From Stanieria cyanosphaera PCC 7437 (lineage in GTDB: Bacteria; Cyanobacteriota; Cyanobacteriia; Cyanobacteriales; Xenococcaceae), in contig NC_019748.1 of the NCBI RefSeq assembly GCF_000317575.1, positions 3,926,501 through 3,990,500 on the forward strand: DNA of 64,000 nucleotides, given 5' to 3'. Position numbers and translations under genes: made by a program. The notes beneath the pieces are model-generated. The model was not told the origin of the DNA and made no database searches. It saw only the letters and a list, made by a program, of their open reading frames with translations. Of the stretch, positions 25,386 through 34,769 are shown piece after piece (position 1 is the stretch's first letter; each line of letters opens with the position of its first letter).

Positions 25386-26252
25386 ATGAAATACAGGCTT
25401 GGATGCCAACTTGATTACAGTCTTGCTTCTGTCAGCACTTTTATCTTCAACATCTGTGCAGTTGAAAATGAATCTCAAACTATTATTGAGGAAAATCTTC
25501 AGATCGAACCTCAATTAGAATACGAAGAATATGTTACTCCTTTTATCAATAATCGTTATCTACGATTAACTGTGCCTGAAGGCAAATTAAAAATTTCTTA
25601 TCAAGCAACTGTAGACTTAACTTTTACGAAGGAAAATCCTCATGAGATTACTGAAGTACCTCCCTCAAACTTACCATTAGAAACTTTGTATTATCTTTAT
25701 CCCTCGCGTTATTGTCAGTCTGACAGACTAATGCAACTGGCACAAGACGAGTTTGGCAACTTAGAACCTGGATATTCCAGAGTTCAGGCAATTTGTGACT
25801 GGATTTATAATAAAGTTACTTACTTATCTGGTAGTACAGACTCTCACACCTCTGCTTATGATATCGCCGTAGAACGTGTTGGTGTCTGTCGAGATTTTGC
25901 TCATTTGGGAATTGCTTTTTGTCGTGCTTTAAATATTCCTGCTAGGTTTGTTGCCGTCTATGCTAATCAATTACAACCACCTGATTTTCACGCTTGTTTT
26001 GAAGCTTATTTAGAAAATCGCTGGTACTTATTTGATGCTACCCGTCTTGCACCACGGGAAGGATTTGTGAAAATTGGTACAGGAAAAGATGCAGCAGATG
26101 TTTCTTTTGCCACCGTTTTTGGTAATGTTCAAATGGACAATATGAAAGTAGATATCGAACAGGTAGCAGAAGAATTACGTCAACCTGCAACTGGCGCAGA
26201 TGCCAAAAGAAAGAGCGAATCTCTCGTGTATGTGCCTGATGAAAACTTTTAA
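25386..26252 (+). CDS. transglutaminase-like domain protein
   Basis: A 288-residue protein with a transglutaminase/cysteine-protease core. The triad is visible as Cys168 in GVCRDFAHLGIAFCRAL, His in PDFHACFEAYL, and Asp in WYLFDATR. A beta-rich N-terminal domain of about 95 residues comes before it, as in the common bacterial arrangement. Cytosolic: no signal peptide. Such proteins are proteases or amidases more often than cross-linkers; the substrate is unknown. Confidence 0.87.
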   Translation: MKYRLGCQLDYSLASVSTFIFNICAVENESQTIIEENLQIEPQLEYEEYVTPFINNRYLRLTVPEGKLKISYQATVDLTFTKENPHEITEVPPSNLPLETLYYLYPSRYCQSDRLMQLAQDEFGNLEPGYSRVQAICDWIYNKVTYLSGSTDSHTSAYDIAVERVGVCRDFAHLGIAFCRALNIPARFVAVYANQLQPPDFHACFEAYLENRWYLFDATRLAPREGFVKIGTGKDAADVSFATVFGNVQMDNMKVDIEQVAEELRQPATGADAKRKSESLVYVPDENF

Positions 26253-26321
26253 ATACAACTAATGATCTAAGAAGCTTTAAGAGTAGAAGAGAAAAGTAGC
26301 AAAAAAAAATTTGATTTTTTC

Positions 26322-27308
26322 TTAATCGACAACTAACACCGCTGCTCCATTAATTTTACCTGAGCGTAAAGCTTCTAAAGCTTGATTAGCTTTACTTAGA
26401 GCAAAAGGAGTTACTTCGGTATGAATGGGAATCTGAGGGGCTAGAGTGAGAAACTCTTCTCCATCTTGGCGAGTGAGGTTAGCAACTGAGCGTAAAACTC
26501 GTTCTGACCATAAAATTTCATAGGGAAAGGAAGGGATATCGCTCATATGGATGCCGGCGCAGACAACCACACCTCCTTTAGCTACTGCGTGTAAGGCTGC
26601 TGGTACTAAATTACCAACAGGAGCAAAAATAATGGCTGCATCCAATTCATCAGGTGGTAATTCCTCAGAACTACCAGCCCAAACTGCACCTAAATTAAGA
26701 GCAAATTGTTGTCCTTGAGTATCGCCCCGACGAGTAAAAGCATAAACTTGCTTATCTTGATAACAAGCTACCTGGAGCAAAATGTGAGCAGCAGCACCAA
26801 AACCATAAAAACCCACACGTTTTGCATCCCCAGTCATTTTGTAGGAGCGATAACCGATTAAACCAGCACATAGTAGAGGGGCTGCTTGTAAATCTGGATA
26901 GTCATTGGGAATAAAGAAACAAAAATTTTCGTTAGCTACGACATATTCAGCATAACCACCATCTAGATTGTAGCCTGTGAATTGAGCGCGGTCGCAAAGA
27001 TTCTCTCTTCCAGATAAACAATAACGACAACAGTTACAGGTAGAACCTAACCAAGGTACACCGACACGGTTGCCAGGAATAAATTTGCTGACTTTTGCTC
27101 CTACTTGTTCTACTATTCCAACAATCTGATGTCCTAAAATCAGAGGTAACTTAGGGTGAGGTAATTCGCCATCTACTATATGTAAATCAGTACGACAAAC
27201 TCCACAAGCTCGAACTTTTAATAAAACTTGTTCTGGTTGAGGAGTAGGCACAGGTAACTCAACTTTTCGTAAAGATTGACCTGGTTCGTTAAGAATCATA
27301 GCACGCAT
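26322..27308 (-). CDS. zinc-dependent alcohol dehydrogenase family protein
   Basis: A medium-chain dehydrogenase of about 328 residues. The catalytic zinc ligands lie in CGVCRTDLH and GHQIVG; four Cys of the structural zinc are in CNCCRYCLSGRENLC. The cofactor loop is the unusual GFYGFGAAAH rather than the classic GxGxxG. This pattern matches the cyanobacterial/proteobacterial family related to TIGR02822. I start at the ATG at 27308; a TTG five codons upstream is less likely. Substrate alcohol and direction are unknown. Confidence 0.87.
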   Translation of the reverse strand: MRAMILNEPGQSLRKVELPVPTPQPEQVLLKVRACGVCRTDLHIVDGELPHPKLPLILGHQIVGIVEQVGAKVSKFIPGNRVGVPWLGSTCNCCRYCLSGRENLCDRAQFTGYNLDGGYAEYVVANENFCFFIPNDYPDLQAAPLLCAGLIGYRSYKMTGDAKRVGFYGFGAAAHILLQVACYQDKQVYAFTRRGDTQGQQFALNLGAVWAGSSEELPPDELDAAIIFAPVGNLVPAALHAVAKGGVVVCAGIHMSDIPSFPYEILWSERVLRSVANLTRQDGEEFLTLAPQIPIHTEVTPFALSKANQALEALRSGKINGAAVLVVD

Positions 27309-27548
27309 GGCTTCTAACCCCAATGCTGTAACAAGATTATAGCGATTAGCTAGTAGAAATTCGATTATTTTTTAGTGGCAAATTTATTTTTGTGTTTGTC
27401 AGAGGCGAACGGCTTCCTTCTGTAGTGAACACCGTTTAATTTGGTATCAATTGAAAACTGCTGTAATTGAGAGAAAAGCTTGAACTATTTTGTAGCTAGA
27501 AAAGTCTATCTTTAATGGTGATCTGAATTATCTAAATAAATAATTACC

Positions 27549-28376
27549 ATGAAACATTGGGAGGGAACTTTCCCTGGTGCAAATGGACTTAATCTTTACT
27601 GCCAAAGTTGGCATCCTCAAACTTTAGCTAAAGCGGTTTTAGTAATTATTCCTGGACACGGTGGACATAGTGGTATTTTTACTAAGATGATCAAATATCT
27701 AATTGAACGCGATTATATCGTCTATAGTTTTGATTTGCGAGGAAACGGGCGATCGCCTGGTCAAAGAGGTTATATTAATAATTGGGCAGAATTTCGAGCC
27801 GACTTAAAAGCTTTTCTTCATTTAGTTAAAACCAAAGAACCAGAACTTCCATTATTCGTTATTGGTCAAAGTCTTGGAGGAACAATTGCTTTAGACTATG
27901 TGTTACGAGAACCATCAAACCAACTAAAAGGATTAATTTTGATAGCACCAGCGTTAGGATTAGGTGTTAATCCCTGGAAAATTCTTATTGGCAAACTATT
28001 ATCACGTATTTTGCCTCATTTTTCTCTAGATACAGGGATAGACTTCTCCGCTAGTTCTCGCGATCCTGAAGTAGTAGCTGCTTGCGCCCAAGACACTTTA
28101 CGTCATAGTCAAGGTACTGCCAGATTAGCAACAGAATTGTTAAAAACAATTGATTGGATTTATCTTCATGTGACGGAACTACAGATTCCTCTTTTGATTC
28201 TTCATGGTGGCGCGGATCGAGTCACTTTGTCAGAAAGCAGTAGACTTTTTTTTGAACGCTTGACTTTAGCTGATAAAGAAATTCGAGAATATCCTGATAG
28301 CTATCACGAACTTCACAACGATTTGAACTATCAAGAAGTACTAACAGATATAAAAGATTGGTTAAACAGAAATTGA
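27549..28376 (+). CDS. alpha/beta hydrolase, monoacylglycerol-lipase-like
   Basis: A 275-residue serine hydrolase. Oxyanion strand PGHGGHSG near 35-42, FDLRGNGRSPGQRG near 61-74, and the nucleophile elbow GQSLGG with Ser108; the acid is in HGGADRVT and the His in SYHELHND. This order and the GxSxGG context fit the Hydrolase_4/monoglyceride lipase group acting on lysophospholipids or monoacylglycerols. Cytosolic. The ATG start matches the family start. Confidence 0.87.
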   Translation: MKHWEGTFPGANGLNLYCQSWHPQTLAKAVLVIIPGHGGHSGIFTKMIKYLIERDYIVYSFDLRGNGRSPGQRGYINNWAEFRADLKAFLHLVKTKEPELPLFVIGQSLGGTIALDYVLREPSNQLKGLILIAPALGLGVNPWKILIGKLLSRILPHFSLDTGIDFSASSRDPEVVAACAQDTLRHSQGTARLATELLKTIDWIYLHVTELQIPLLILHGGADRVTLSESSRLFFERLTLADKEIREYPDSYHELHNDLNYQEVLTDIKDWLNRN

Positions 28377-28560
28377 TAATTTTATTGGCACAATTGCTTT
28401 CTAACCCAACTGCGAAAAGCTTTCATTCCTTTATTTCTTCCCTAATTCTATTAACTTCTAAAAGCATAATCTTTTTCTAATGCGATCGCGTTATTAATTA
28501 AATTTTTCTACAGAATCTATTTATAACAGTTGCACTAAAGGTTAGCTCTCGTCATACTGA

Positions 28561-28576
28561 TGACACTGTAATGTCA
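28561..28576. promoter_or_regulatory. inverted repeat TGACA-N6-TGTCA upstream of an exported protein gene
   Basis: TGACACTGTAATGTCA has perfect 5-bp arms and lies 48 bases upstream of the ATG at 28624, a usual place for a dimeric regulator. It is close in form to, but not the same as, a Crp site (TGTGA-N6-TCACA). The regulator is unknown. Confidence 0.4.
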
Positions 28577-28623
28577 TATTTATTCGTCAGAATGTAAATC
28601 AAAACACATTAATAACTGACAAT

Positions 28624-29109
28624 ATGCACAAAAGATTTCCTTTCAAAACGATTTTGACGAGTTTAATTGGAACAAGTATTGCTAGTAGTTTCATGGCGTT
28701 ACCCGTTCGAGCTAATCAAGATAATCTCGTTAATGAAGCGATCGCAACTGAAACAATTTTCAATCAAAACACTTATGCTTATAGTAATAGCCCAAGATAT
28801 AATGAACCCTCAGACAATTTTAAAAATCTTGTTGGTTTAACTGGTTTGGCAATCGGAACGGGTGTGATTGGTTGGCATCTGGTTAATGCTTACAAGCCTT
28901 CTTTGGTCAACTCCATACCTGCGATAAATAACAATAATTCTTCTCTACTTGATCGCATTAGCCCCAAGTTGCGTCAGGAACTATTAAGATTAGTACACAA
29001 TCGACAAACAGCTAACCGTCTTTTATCTGGAACTTTAATTTCTCATCCAGATCGTTCCCCCAATTGGGTAGCAGAAAAAGTGATTTACGATCTTAAACGC
29101 GATCGCTGA
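28624..29109 (+). CDS. exported or membrane-associated protein of unknown function
   Basis: A 161-residue protein with a signal peptide (basic start MHKRFPFK, hydrophobic core, cleavage near PVRA at about residue 30). A short hydrophobic segment lies near residues 70-90 (GLTGLAIGTGVIGWHLV). The C-terminal third is helical, with ISPKLRQELLRLVHNRQTANRLL and HPDRSPNWVAEKVIYDLKRDR text. I recognise no domain; the last part resembles uncharacterised cyanobacterial proteins. Confidence 0.7.
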   Translation: MHKRFPFKTILTSLIGTSIASSFMALPVRANQDNLVNEAIATETIFNQNTYAYSNSPRYNEPSDNFKNLVGLTGLAIGTGVIGWHLVNAYKPSLVNSIPAINNNNSSLLDRISPKLRQELLRLVHNRQTANRLLSGTLISHPDRSPNWVAEKVIYDLKRDR

Positions 29110-29237
29110 TCTTTAATGCGCCTGCGGAGCAGACCGCGACTGAAAGAAGCGAACCTCTCGCTAATTCACCTAAGTGATAAATAATAAGTTTTTTATTTAT
29201 AGGAACAGAAAATAATTAGCTTAAATTGATAACTAAT

Positions 29238-29310
29238 AACTGGTGTACAGACGTAACATATTACGTCTCTACTGATAACTGATAACTGATAACTGATAAC
29301 TGATAACTGA
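29238..29310. repeat. dispersed repeat: palindrome plus tandem GATAACT array
   Basis: GACGTAACATATTACGTC at 29250-29267 (one central mismatch to the perfect palindrome at 10766), then five or more tandem copies of the 7-base unit GATAACT. It ends 4 bases before the ATG of the acyltransferase gene, so the tandem array is the leader of that gene. Confidence 0.75.
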
Positions 29311-29313
29311 AAA

Positions 29314-30705
29314 ATGGATCACGCCCAACCAAAACTAGATTTTATTCCTCCCACTTTTAATCCTTTTGTTTTACGGATGGTTCATTTGTCTTTGCCAATG
29401 TTGCAAAGATTCCGCGTACAACCGTGGTTACCAGCAGGAATTAGCCCAATTGAAACAGTTAATGGAGAAACTTTAGTCGATCTTTACCATCAATTTCAGA
29501 ATAACAAAATTCGCCTCATCTTAGCCTTTCGTCATTGTGAAGTAGACGATCCACTTAGTGGTTTGTATTTATTTTCCCGTGCAATACCTAAACTTGCTCG
29601 TCAACAAGGTATTTCTCTACAATCTCCTATTCACAGTCATTTTATGTATGACAGGGGTATGACAATTTGGGCTGGTAATTGGTTAGGTTGGTTGTTTGCC
29701 CAGATAGGAGGTATTCCCGTGCATCGGGGTAAAACTCTAGATTGGCAGGCGATTAAAAAAGCTAGAGAATTATTAGTTAATGGTCGGTTTCCACTCACAG
29801 TTGCTCCTGAAGGTGCTACCAATGGTCATAGTGAGGTTGTTAGTCCCCTTGAACCTGGTGTTGCTCAATTAGCTTTTTGGTGTGTTGAAGATTTGGCAAA
29901 AGCTAAGCGTGTAGAACAAGTTGTCGTTGTTCCAATTAACATTCAGTATCGTTACATTAATCCTCAGTGGTCAAAGCTAGATTGGTTGTTAAGTAAATTA
30001 GAAGCTGATTGTGGTTTAGCTAAATCAATCGAGGTTGCCAGCACAGAAAAACCCGAACAATTTTATTATCAACGTTTACTAAGATTGGGTGAATATTTGC
30101 TGACAGAGATGGAACATTTTTATCGTCACTTTTATCATCGCCATTTTCCTGATTTACCTCAATCCCTTAGTCGAGAAGAAAATTTAACTGTCAGACTTCA
30201 AAATTTACTAGATCTTTCTTTGCAAGTAGGAGAAGAATATTTTGGTTTAAAACAAAAAGGAAATATTATTGAACGCTGCCGTCGTTTAGAAGAAGCTGGT
30301 TGGAATTACATTTATCGCGAAGAACTAAGTAACTTAAAAAGTTTATCTTCTCTCAAACGAGGTTTAGCTGACTTGATCGCAGCAGAAGCTAGTTTACGAA
30401 TGTTACATATGCGCTTGGTAGAAAGTTTTGTCGCAGTTACAGGTACTTATATTCAGGAAAAACCTTGCTTTGAAAGATTTGCCGAAACCAGTCTCATTCT
30501 CTTTGATGCGATCGCCAGAATTAAAGGCACTAGAAATCCTCGTCGTCCCCGCTTAGGCTGGCGTAAATCAAGAGTTACCATCGGAGAACCAATTTCTGTC
30601 AATCAAAGAGCGATCGCATACCAACAAAATAGACAAGGGGCTAAACAAGCTGTTGCTCAATTAACTCACGATTTACAGATTGCTTTAGAAAAGATGATTG
30701 TTTAA
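29314..30705 (+). CDS. 1-acylglycerol-3-phosphate acyltransferase-like protein
   Basis: A 463-residue PlsC-like acyltransferase of glycerolipid synthesis. The catalytic HX4D motif is FRHCEVDD; the phosphate-binding block is VAPEGATNG, like FPEGTRS of PlsC. The N-terminal about 240 residues hold the acyltransferase fold; the C-terminal about 200 are helical and specific to cyanobacterial members, so the length is well above the about 240 of PlsC. Probably membrane bound. Substrates are inferred from the family only. Confidence 0.8.
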   Translation: MDHAQPKLDFIPPTFNPFVLRMVHLSLPMLQRFRVQPWLPAGISPIETVNGETLVDLYHQFQNNKIRLILAFRHCEVDDPLSGLYLFSRAIPKLARQQGISLQSPIHSHFMYDRGMTIWAGNWLGWLFAQIGGIPVHRGKTLDWQAIKKARELLVNGRFPLTVAPEGATNGHSEVVSPLEPGVAQLAFWCVEDLAKAKRVEQVVVVPINIQYRYINPQWSKLDWLLSKLEADCGLAKSIEVASTEKPEQFYYQRLLRLGEYLLTEMEHFYRHFYHRHFPDLPQSLSREENLTVRLQNLLDLSLQVGEEYFGLKQKGNIIERCRRLEEAGWNYIYREELSNLKSLSSLKRGLADLIAAEASLRMLHMRLVESFVAVTGTYIQEKPCFERFAETSLILFDAIARIKGTRNPRRPRLGWRKSRVTIGEPISVNQRAIAYQQNRQGAKQAVAQLTHDLQIALEKMIV

Positions 30706-30794
30706 ATTACTCAAATACTGTTTGGGAACTGCTTCCTCTAGATGAATTAGGAAAATGTAATCCTAAAAGTATATAAGATAAATTATTTATATTG

Positions 30795-30855
30795 CGATCG
30801 CGACGCAAGGAGCGAACTTCTCGCTTCCCGCCTCGCTCCTGGGCGAGATCGCACG
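30795..30855. repeat. palindromic repeat upstream of mazEF
   Basis: Inverted GGAGCGAACTTCTCGCTTCC and GCCTCGCTCCTGGGCGAGAT text with adjoining HIP1 octamers. The second half resembles 13207-13227 near the chelatase promoter. It lies between the acyltransferase stop and mazE. Confidence 0.55.
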
Positions 30856-30899
30856 CAATTTTCGGTATATACTTAAAATAAACATAGTATATATAAAAT

Positions 30900-31142
30900 A
30901 TGCCTATTAAAATAGCTAAATGGGGTAATAGCTTGGGTATTCGTATCCCAAAACACTTAGCTGAACAAGTACAATTGCAAGAAGGAGATGAAATAGAAAT
31001 ATCAACAGCAGAAGACAAACTAATTGTTACTCCTCTCAAGCGCAAGAAATATACTTTAGAGCAATTACTCGAAGGAATGGGAGAAGAGAATTTGCACTCG
31101 GAAATAGATTGGGGTGAAGCGACGGGAAAAGAACAATGGTAA
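30900..31142 (+). CDS. mazE: MazE-type antitoxin (AbrB fold)
   Basis: An 80-residue antitoxin with the SpoVT/AbrB swapped-hairpin domain: IAKWGNSLGIRIPKHLAEQ followed by EGDEIEISTAEDKLIV. The C-terminal tail with EQLLEGM and DWGEATG would bind the toxin. It overlaps mazF by 7 bases, which ensures coupled translation. The pair should repress its own promoter. Confidence 0.92.
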   Translation: MPIKIAKWGNSLGIRIPKHLAEQVQLQEGDEIEISTAEDKLIVTPLKRKKYTLEQLLEGMGEENLHSEIDWGEATGKEQW

Positions 31143-31474
31143 AGTATTACATCCCAGATAGAGGAGACATTATCAAACTTTCATTTAGTCCCCAACAAGG
31201 CAAAGAACAAGCAGGAATAAGACCAGCATTAGTAATTTCCCCTGTTGCATATAATCGTATCTCTCATTTTATCCTAGCTTGTCCAATTACCAGCCAGGTA
31301 AAAGGTTGGCGGTTTGAAGTTGTTTTACCCCAAGGATTAAATACTTATGGTGTTATTTTAGCCGACCAAGTGCGGTTATTAGATTGGCAAATTCGTCAAG
31401 CAAAGTTGATCGAAAAAGCACCATCAGAAGTTATTGAAGAAGTATTAGCACGTTTATCTCCTTTAGTGTCATGA
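31136..31474 (+). CDS. mazF: MazF/PemK-family endoribonuclease toxin
   Basis: A 112-residue mRNA interferase. Family text: PDRGDIIKLSFSPQQGKEQAG, RPALVISP and ACPITSQVKGWRFEV. The Arg of RPALV and the Thr of CPIT are the conserved catalytic positions. The frame is intact. It ends 36 bases before the convergent desaturase stop. Confidence 0.93.
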   Translation: MVKYYIPDRGDIIKLSFSPQQGKEQAGIRPALVISPVAYNRISHFILACPITSQVKGWRFEVVLPQGLNTYGVILADQVRLLDWQIRQAKLIEKAPSEVIEEVLARLSPLVS

Positions 31475-31509
31475 AAGAGAATAATAAACTTAATTAAGTG
31501 TCGGAAAGA

Positions 31510-32334
31510 CTATACCACAATCTTTTTGGCTAACCCTAGCATCTGAAGTGCTTTAATTGCCCACCAGGTTACATCAATTTCCCACCAACGCTGTCCCGCC
31601 TTTGCCACACGAGGATGAGCGTGATGATTATTATGCCAACCCTCTCCATAAGTTAAAATAGCTGCCCACCACAGATTACGAGAATTATCTTCAACTGGGA
31701 AATTTTGATATCCATCACGATGACTAGCAGAGTTAATTAACCAGGTGCTGTGCCACAGTAAGACGGCTCTGAGGAAGATACCATAAATCACAAAAGACCA
31801 GCCACCTAAACCGTACAAGATTAGTCCTAAAATAACTTGTAGTAAAATAAAATTTTTATTCAACCAACGATAATAGGGATCTCGGTCTAAATCTGGAGCA
31901 AACTTTTTATAAGATTCATAAGAAAAAAACTCTTCCCTTGGATACAATAGCCAAAGCATATGACTCCACCAGAATCCCTTTTTAGCAGAATAAGGGTCTT
32001 TCTCTTCATCTTCAGTATAGGCATGATGTATTCGATGACCAGCCACCCAAAAAATTGGACCTCCTTGAAGTGCCAGCGAACCTATAGTTGCTAAAATATA
32101 TTCAAGCCATTGCGGTACTTGAAAACTTCGATGAGTCAACAGGCGATGATATCCTAAACAAATTCCAATGCTACCAAATAGCCAATGAAGGAAAATCATC
32201 ACACCCAAAGCTGACCAAGAAAAGAACCAAGGGGCTAGCAATGCTAAAGCGTGAATTGTAGAGAATAAAGCCACACTTTTCCATGAGAGAACAAGCTGAG
32301 ACTTTCTCTCAGGAGAAATTGCCGTTTGTGTCAT
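31510..32334 (-). CDS. desC: acyl-lipid or acyl-CoA Delta9 desaturase, DesC type
   Basis: A 274-residue di-iron membrane desaturase that introduces the first double bond into C16/C18 acyl chains. The three His boxes are HRLLTH, HRIHH and HNNHH, in the right order and spacing; four hydrophobic segments (for example LALLAPWFFSWSALGVMIFL) surround them. It sits in the thylakoid or plasma membrane and takes electrons from ferredoxin. It is divergent from the TetR-type gene, which is a candidate regulator. Which DesC subgroup (glycerolipid sn-1 or other) cannot be decided here. Confidence 0.92.
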   Translation of the reverse strand: MTQTAISPERKSQLVLSWKSVALFSTIHALALLAPWFFSWSALGVMIFLHWLFGSIGICLGYHRLLTHRSFQVPQWLEYILATIGSLALQGGPIFWVAGHRIHHAYTEDEEKDPYSAKKGFWWSHMLWLLYPREEFFSYESYKKFAPDLDRDPYYRWLNKNFILLQVILGLILYGLGGWSFVIYGIFLRAVLLWHSTWLINSASHRDGYQNFPVEDNSRNLWWAAILTYGEGWHNNHHAHPRVAKAGQRWWEIDVTWWAIKALQMLGLAKKIVV

Positions 32335-32491
32335 TATCTAATTTTGTCCTTAAAATACTTTAGATTAGCGAATGTAAGCAACTTCTAGCGGATGATGGCG
32401 GAAATACCTTACATCTGTAATGCTTGTCTGTACCTCATTGGGCTACACTAATCTTTTTTTGGGGATTATCTGTAATTTGAAAGAGATATGC

Positions 32492-32549
32492 AAGTGCTAC
32501 TTACATTTTGCAGTTTAACAAGTTTTGACTAGCATTGCAAGTGGAACTT
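32492..32549 (+). promoter_or_regulatory. two AAGT-N3-ACTT operators between desC and the TetR gene
   Basis: GCAAGTGCTACTTACATTTT (32490-32509) and GCAAGTGGAACTTACATTTT (32537-32556) are direct copies of one 20-base site; each contains the palindrome AAGT-N3-ACTT (32492-32502 and 32539-32549). The second ends 14 bases before the ATG of the TetR gene, so binding there would block its own expression, and the first lies toward desC. A weaker AAGCAACTT near 32376 may be a third site. Confidence 0.65.
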
Positions 32550-32563
32550 ACATTTTTTTATTT

Positions 32564-33793
32564 ATGTCTGCCCAAAAAAAATCAACTAAAACCCGTCTCA
32601 TCGAGGCTGCACTAGATTTGTTTGCAGAAAAAGGAGTTACCGAAACGACAACGAAGGCAGTTGCCGAACGCGCCCAAGTCAATGAAGTTACTTTATTTCG
32701 TCATTTTGGTAATAAACATGGGTTACTTTTAGCCGTGATGGAAGATTCTGCGATGTTTGCTCGCTTAGGCAAAGCTTTAGTCGAACAAGCTAATTCAAAG
32801 GAAAGTGTTTCTCATGCCCTCAAAGATTATGCCAAGGTTAGTTTACAGGCTCTGGAACGAGTTCCTGAGTTAGTCCGTTCCCTAGTGGGAGAAGCAGGTC
32901 AATATCCGGTTGAAAATCGTTTAGCATTAGGACGAGGAGTTGCCCAAGCTAACACTTATATTGCCCAACATTTAGCAAAAGCGATCGCTATTGAAGGATT
33001 ACAGAGTCGTTTTCCCCCAGAAAAATTAGCCAGTTTACTGAATGGACTTTTGTTGGGTTATTTTGTAATCAATTCAATCAGTGAAGGAGATCCGCTTTGG
33101 GAAGGACAAGATGATTTTTTAGAGAGTTTAATGGAGTTATTTTTACAGGGTGCAATTCTGTCTCCAATAGCAACATCTGTGACTACTGCAACAAAGACTT
33201 ATTCCGCTCAAGTAGCGACAGTGACGGATTTACCAGCTAATTTAGTCCACTCAATCTTCCAACAAGCAAAAAAACAAGGAAGACAAGATTATGCTTTGGT
33301 TTATCTTTTGTTTGGAGCAGGTTTATCACCTCAAGAAGTGATAAATTTAAAGCGATCGCATTTAATCAGTGAACCGCAGCAATATCTTTTAGAGATTAAT
33401 GGTAATCCTATACGACAAGTTCCCCTCAATCAATGGATTATGGGAAAACGCTATGGTTTTTCTCAAAACAATCCCTTAACTCAGTGGTTGAAAAGCCGTA
33501 AAGATAACCAATTAACTATGTTTATCAATCAAGAACAACAACCTTTGTCTGAGTCGGAATTACAAGCTTTATGGCAAGATTGGACTGAAGGTTTACTTAC
33601 GCCTCAAGGTGAATCTCCAAGCATAGAACAAACTCGCCAGACTTGGTGTGTCGAAATGTTGCTCAAAGGAATTGAGTTAGAGGATTTAAGTATTTTGAGC
33701 GGTATAGAAGTCGAGGATTTACAACCCTATGCACGAAGAGCTAGAGAAAAGTTGGCAATCGAACAAGCGCATCTTCTTGATCAAAAACCTTAA
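32564..33793 (+). CDS. TetR-family regulator with degenerate recombinase-like C-terminal domain
   Basis: A 409-residue protein. Residues about 1-200 are a standard TetR repressor: N-terminal helix-turn-helix TRLIEAALDLFAEKGVTETT...TLFRHFGNKHGLL (shortened here), then a ligand-binding helical domain. Residues about 225-400 resemble a tyrosine recombinase catalytic domain that has lost its active site: ALVYLLFGAGLSPQEVINLKRSHL is like the first Arg block, and TRQTWCVEMLLKGIELEDL like the HxLRHTFATxLL block with the first His absent. The start is the ATG at 32564, not the TTG at 32525. Divergent from desC with shared operators, so a fatty-acid desaturation regulator is likely (inference). Confidence 0.75.
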   Translation: MSAQKKSTKTRLIEAALDLFAEKGVTETTTKAVAERAQVNEVTLFRHFGNKHGLLLAVMEDSAMFARLGKALVEQANSKESVSHALKDYAKVSLQALERVPELVRSLVGEAGQYPVENRLALGRGVAQANTYIAQHLAKAIAIEGLQSRFPPEKLASLLNGLLLGYFVINSISEGDPLWEGQDDFLESLMELFLQGAILSPIATSVTTATKTYSAQVATVTDLPANLVHSIFQQAKKQGRQDYALVYLLFGAGLSPQEVINLKRSHLISEPQQYLLEINGNPIRQVPLNQWIMGKRYGFSQNNPLTQWLKSRKDNQLTMFINQEQQPLSESELQALWQDWTEGLLTPQGESPSIEQTRQTWCVEMLLKGIELEDLSILSGIEVEDLQPYARRAREKLAIEQAHLLDQKP

Positions 33794-33799
33794 TTTTTG

Positions 33800-33930
33800 A
33801 TAATAGTTGATTGTTGATTGTTGAGACCTACGGTAGTGCGCTTCGCTTATGTTAATGGTTAATTATTCATCCCTCATCATTCATAACTTTTTACTTTTTA
33901 CTTCCTGCTCACTGATAACTGATTTTAAAT
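33800..33930. repeat. dispersed intergenic repeats after the TetR gene
   Basis: TTGATTGTTGATTGTTGA tandem text, GCGCTTCGCTTATG, TTATTCATCCCTCAT (as at 9186) and a CACTGATAACTGATTT tail. No gene. It separates convergent genes. Confidence 0.6.
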
Positions 33931-33938
33931 GTATCGCT

Positions 33939-34769
33939 CTAACCTGATCGTGGTAAGGATTTTTTCATCCAAATAGCTAAAAAAGTTAGAAAGAATAAGC
34001 CCATTATTCCTGCAATTGGATTACCATCAATTCCTGTGATCCAAGTAGGAACTCTATTAGTATAGGTTAACAAATTGCCTACATTAAGAATATAATAAGC
34101 CCAAACCAAACCACTATGAAGACCAATACAAATTCCTAGTCTGTTTCGATGTCCCCATTTTGCCCAAACTAAAGTTAAGCCTAAAATAAATAAAGCAGGA
34201 AAAGTAATTAAAGTTCTAATTATTTCTGCAATTGGTTTCATAAAATGAGCTAAAGCAAAAACAAAAGCATTGATAAAAACAACTTTCTTTTTCGGATAAT
34301 CTTGTTCTAGCTCAGTTAAAATCCAACCGCGAAAAACTAATTCTTCAGCTAAAGCAATTCCTAAAGCACTAAGTAAACCTTCTAAAACTATTCGTAAAAT
34401 AAATTCTGAAGCCCCATTAAACTTTACCCAACCAAAAATTGCTTCTAACCCAAATAAACCCCAACAAAAACAAAAACCGATCGCTAGTCCTTTTAATAAA
34501 TTCAAACCATTATTTTTTGTCCAAACTAAACCATAATGTTTGAGGAAATTTGGTTGTCGATAAAAATATTTACCCCAAATCCAAGACAGAATTAAAAACT
34601 CAATAAATAATAACCCCATTGTGAGAATCGTAACTAAATTGGGGTCATTTTTGAGCAATAAATAAATTGGTGCTGCTAATGGTAACCAGATTAGCAACAA
34701 AACTAATAAAAAAACTCCTATTCTCAGTGGTGCTGGATAGGAACTTACTTTTTTAAAATGCGATCGCAA
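33939..34769 (-). CDS. CPBP-family intramembrane metalloprotease
   Basis: A 276-residue polytopic membrane protein with about seven hydrophobic helices. The CAAX/Abi (CPBP) motifs are EELVFRGW (EExxxR), FALAHF (FxxxH) and the final GLHSGLVW. In bacteria this family includes prenyl-protein-type proteases and bacteriocin self-immunity proteins; no bacteriocin is adjacent. It is probably a housekeeping or stress peptidase in the plasma membrane. Confidence 0.85.
   Translation of the reverse strand: MRSHFKKVSSYPAPLRIGVFLLVLLLIWLPLAAPIYLLLKNDPNLVTILTMGLLFIEFLILSWIWGKYFYRQPNFLKHYGLVWTKNNGLNLLKGLAIGFCFCWGLFGLEAIFGWVKFNGASEFILRIVLEGLLSALGIALAEELVFRGWILTELEQDYPKKKVVFINAFVFALAHFMKPIAEIIRTLITFPALFILGLTLVWAKWGHRNRLGICIGLHSGLVWAYYILNVGNLLTYTNRVPTWITGIDGNPIAGIMGLFFLTFLAIWMKKSLPRSG

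Noticed and set aside
29276-29310. Tandem GATAACT units as a CRISPR array
   Set aside because: The units are 7 bases with no spacers, and no cas genes are present; it is a simple tandem repeat.
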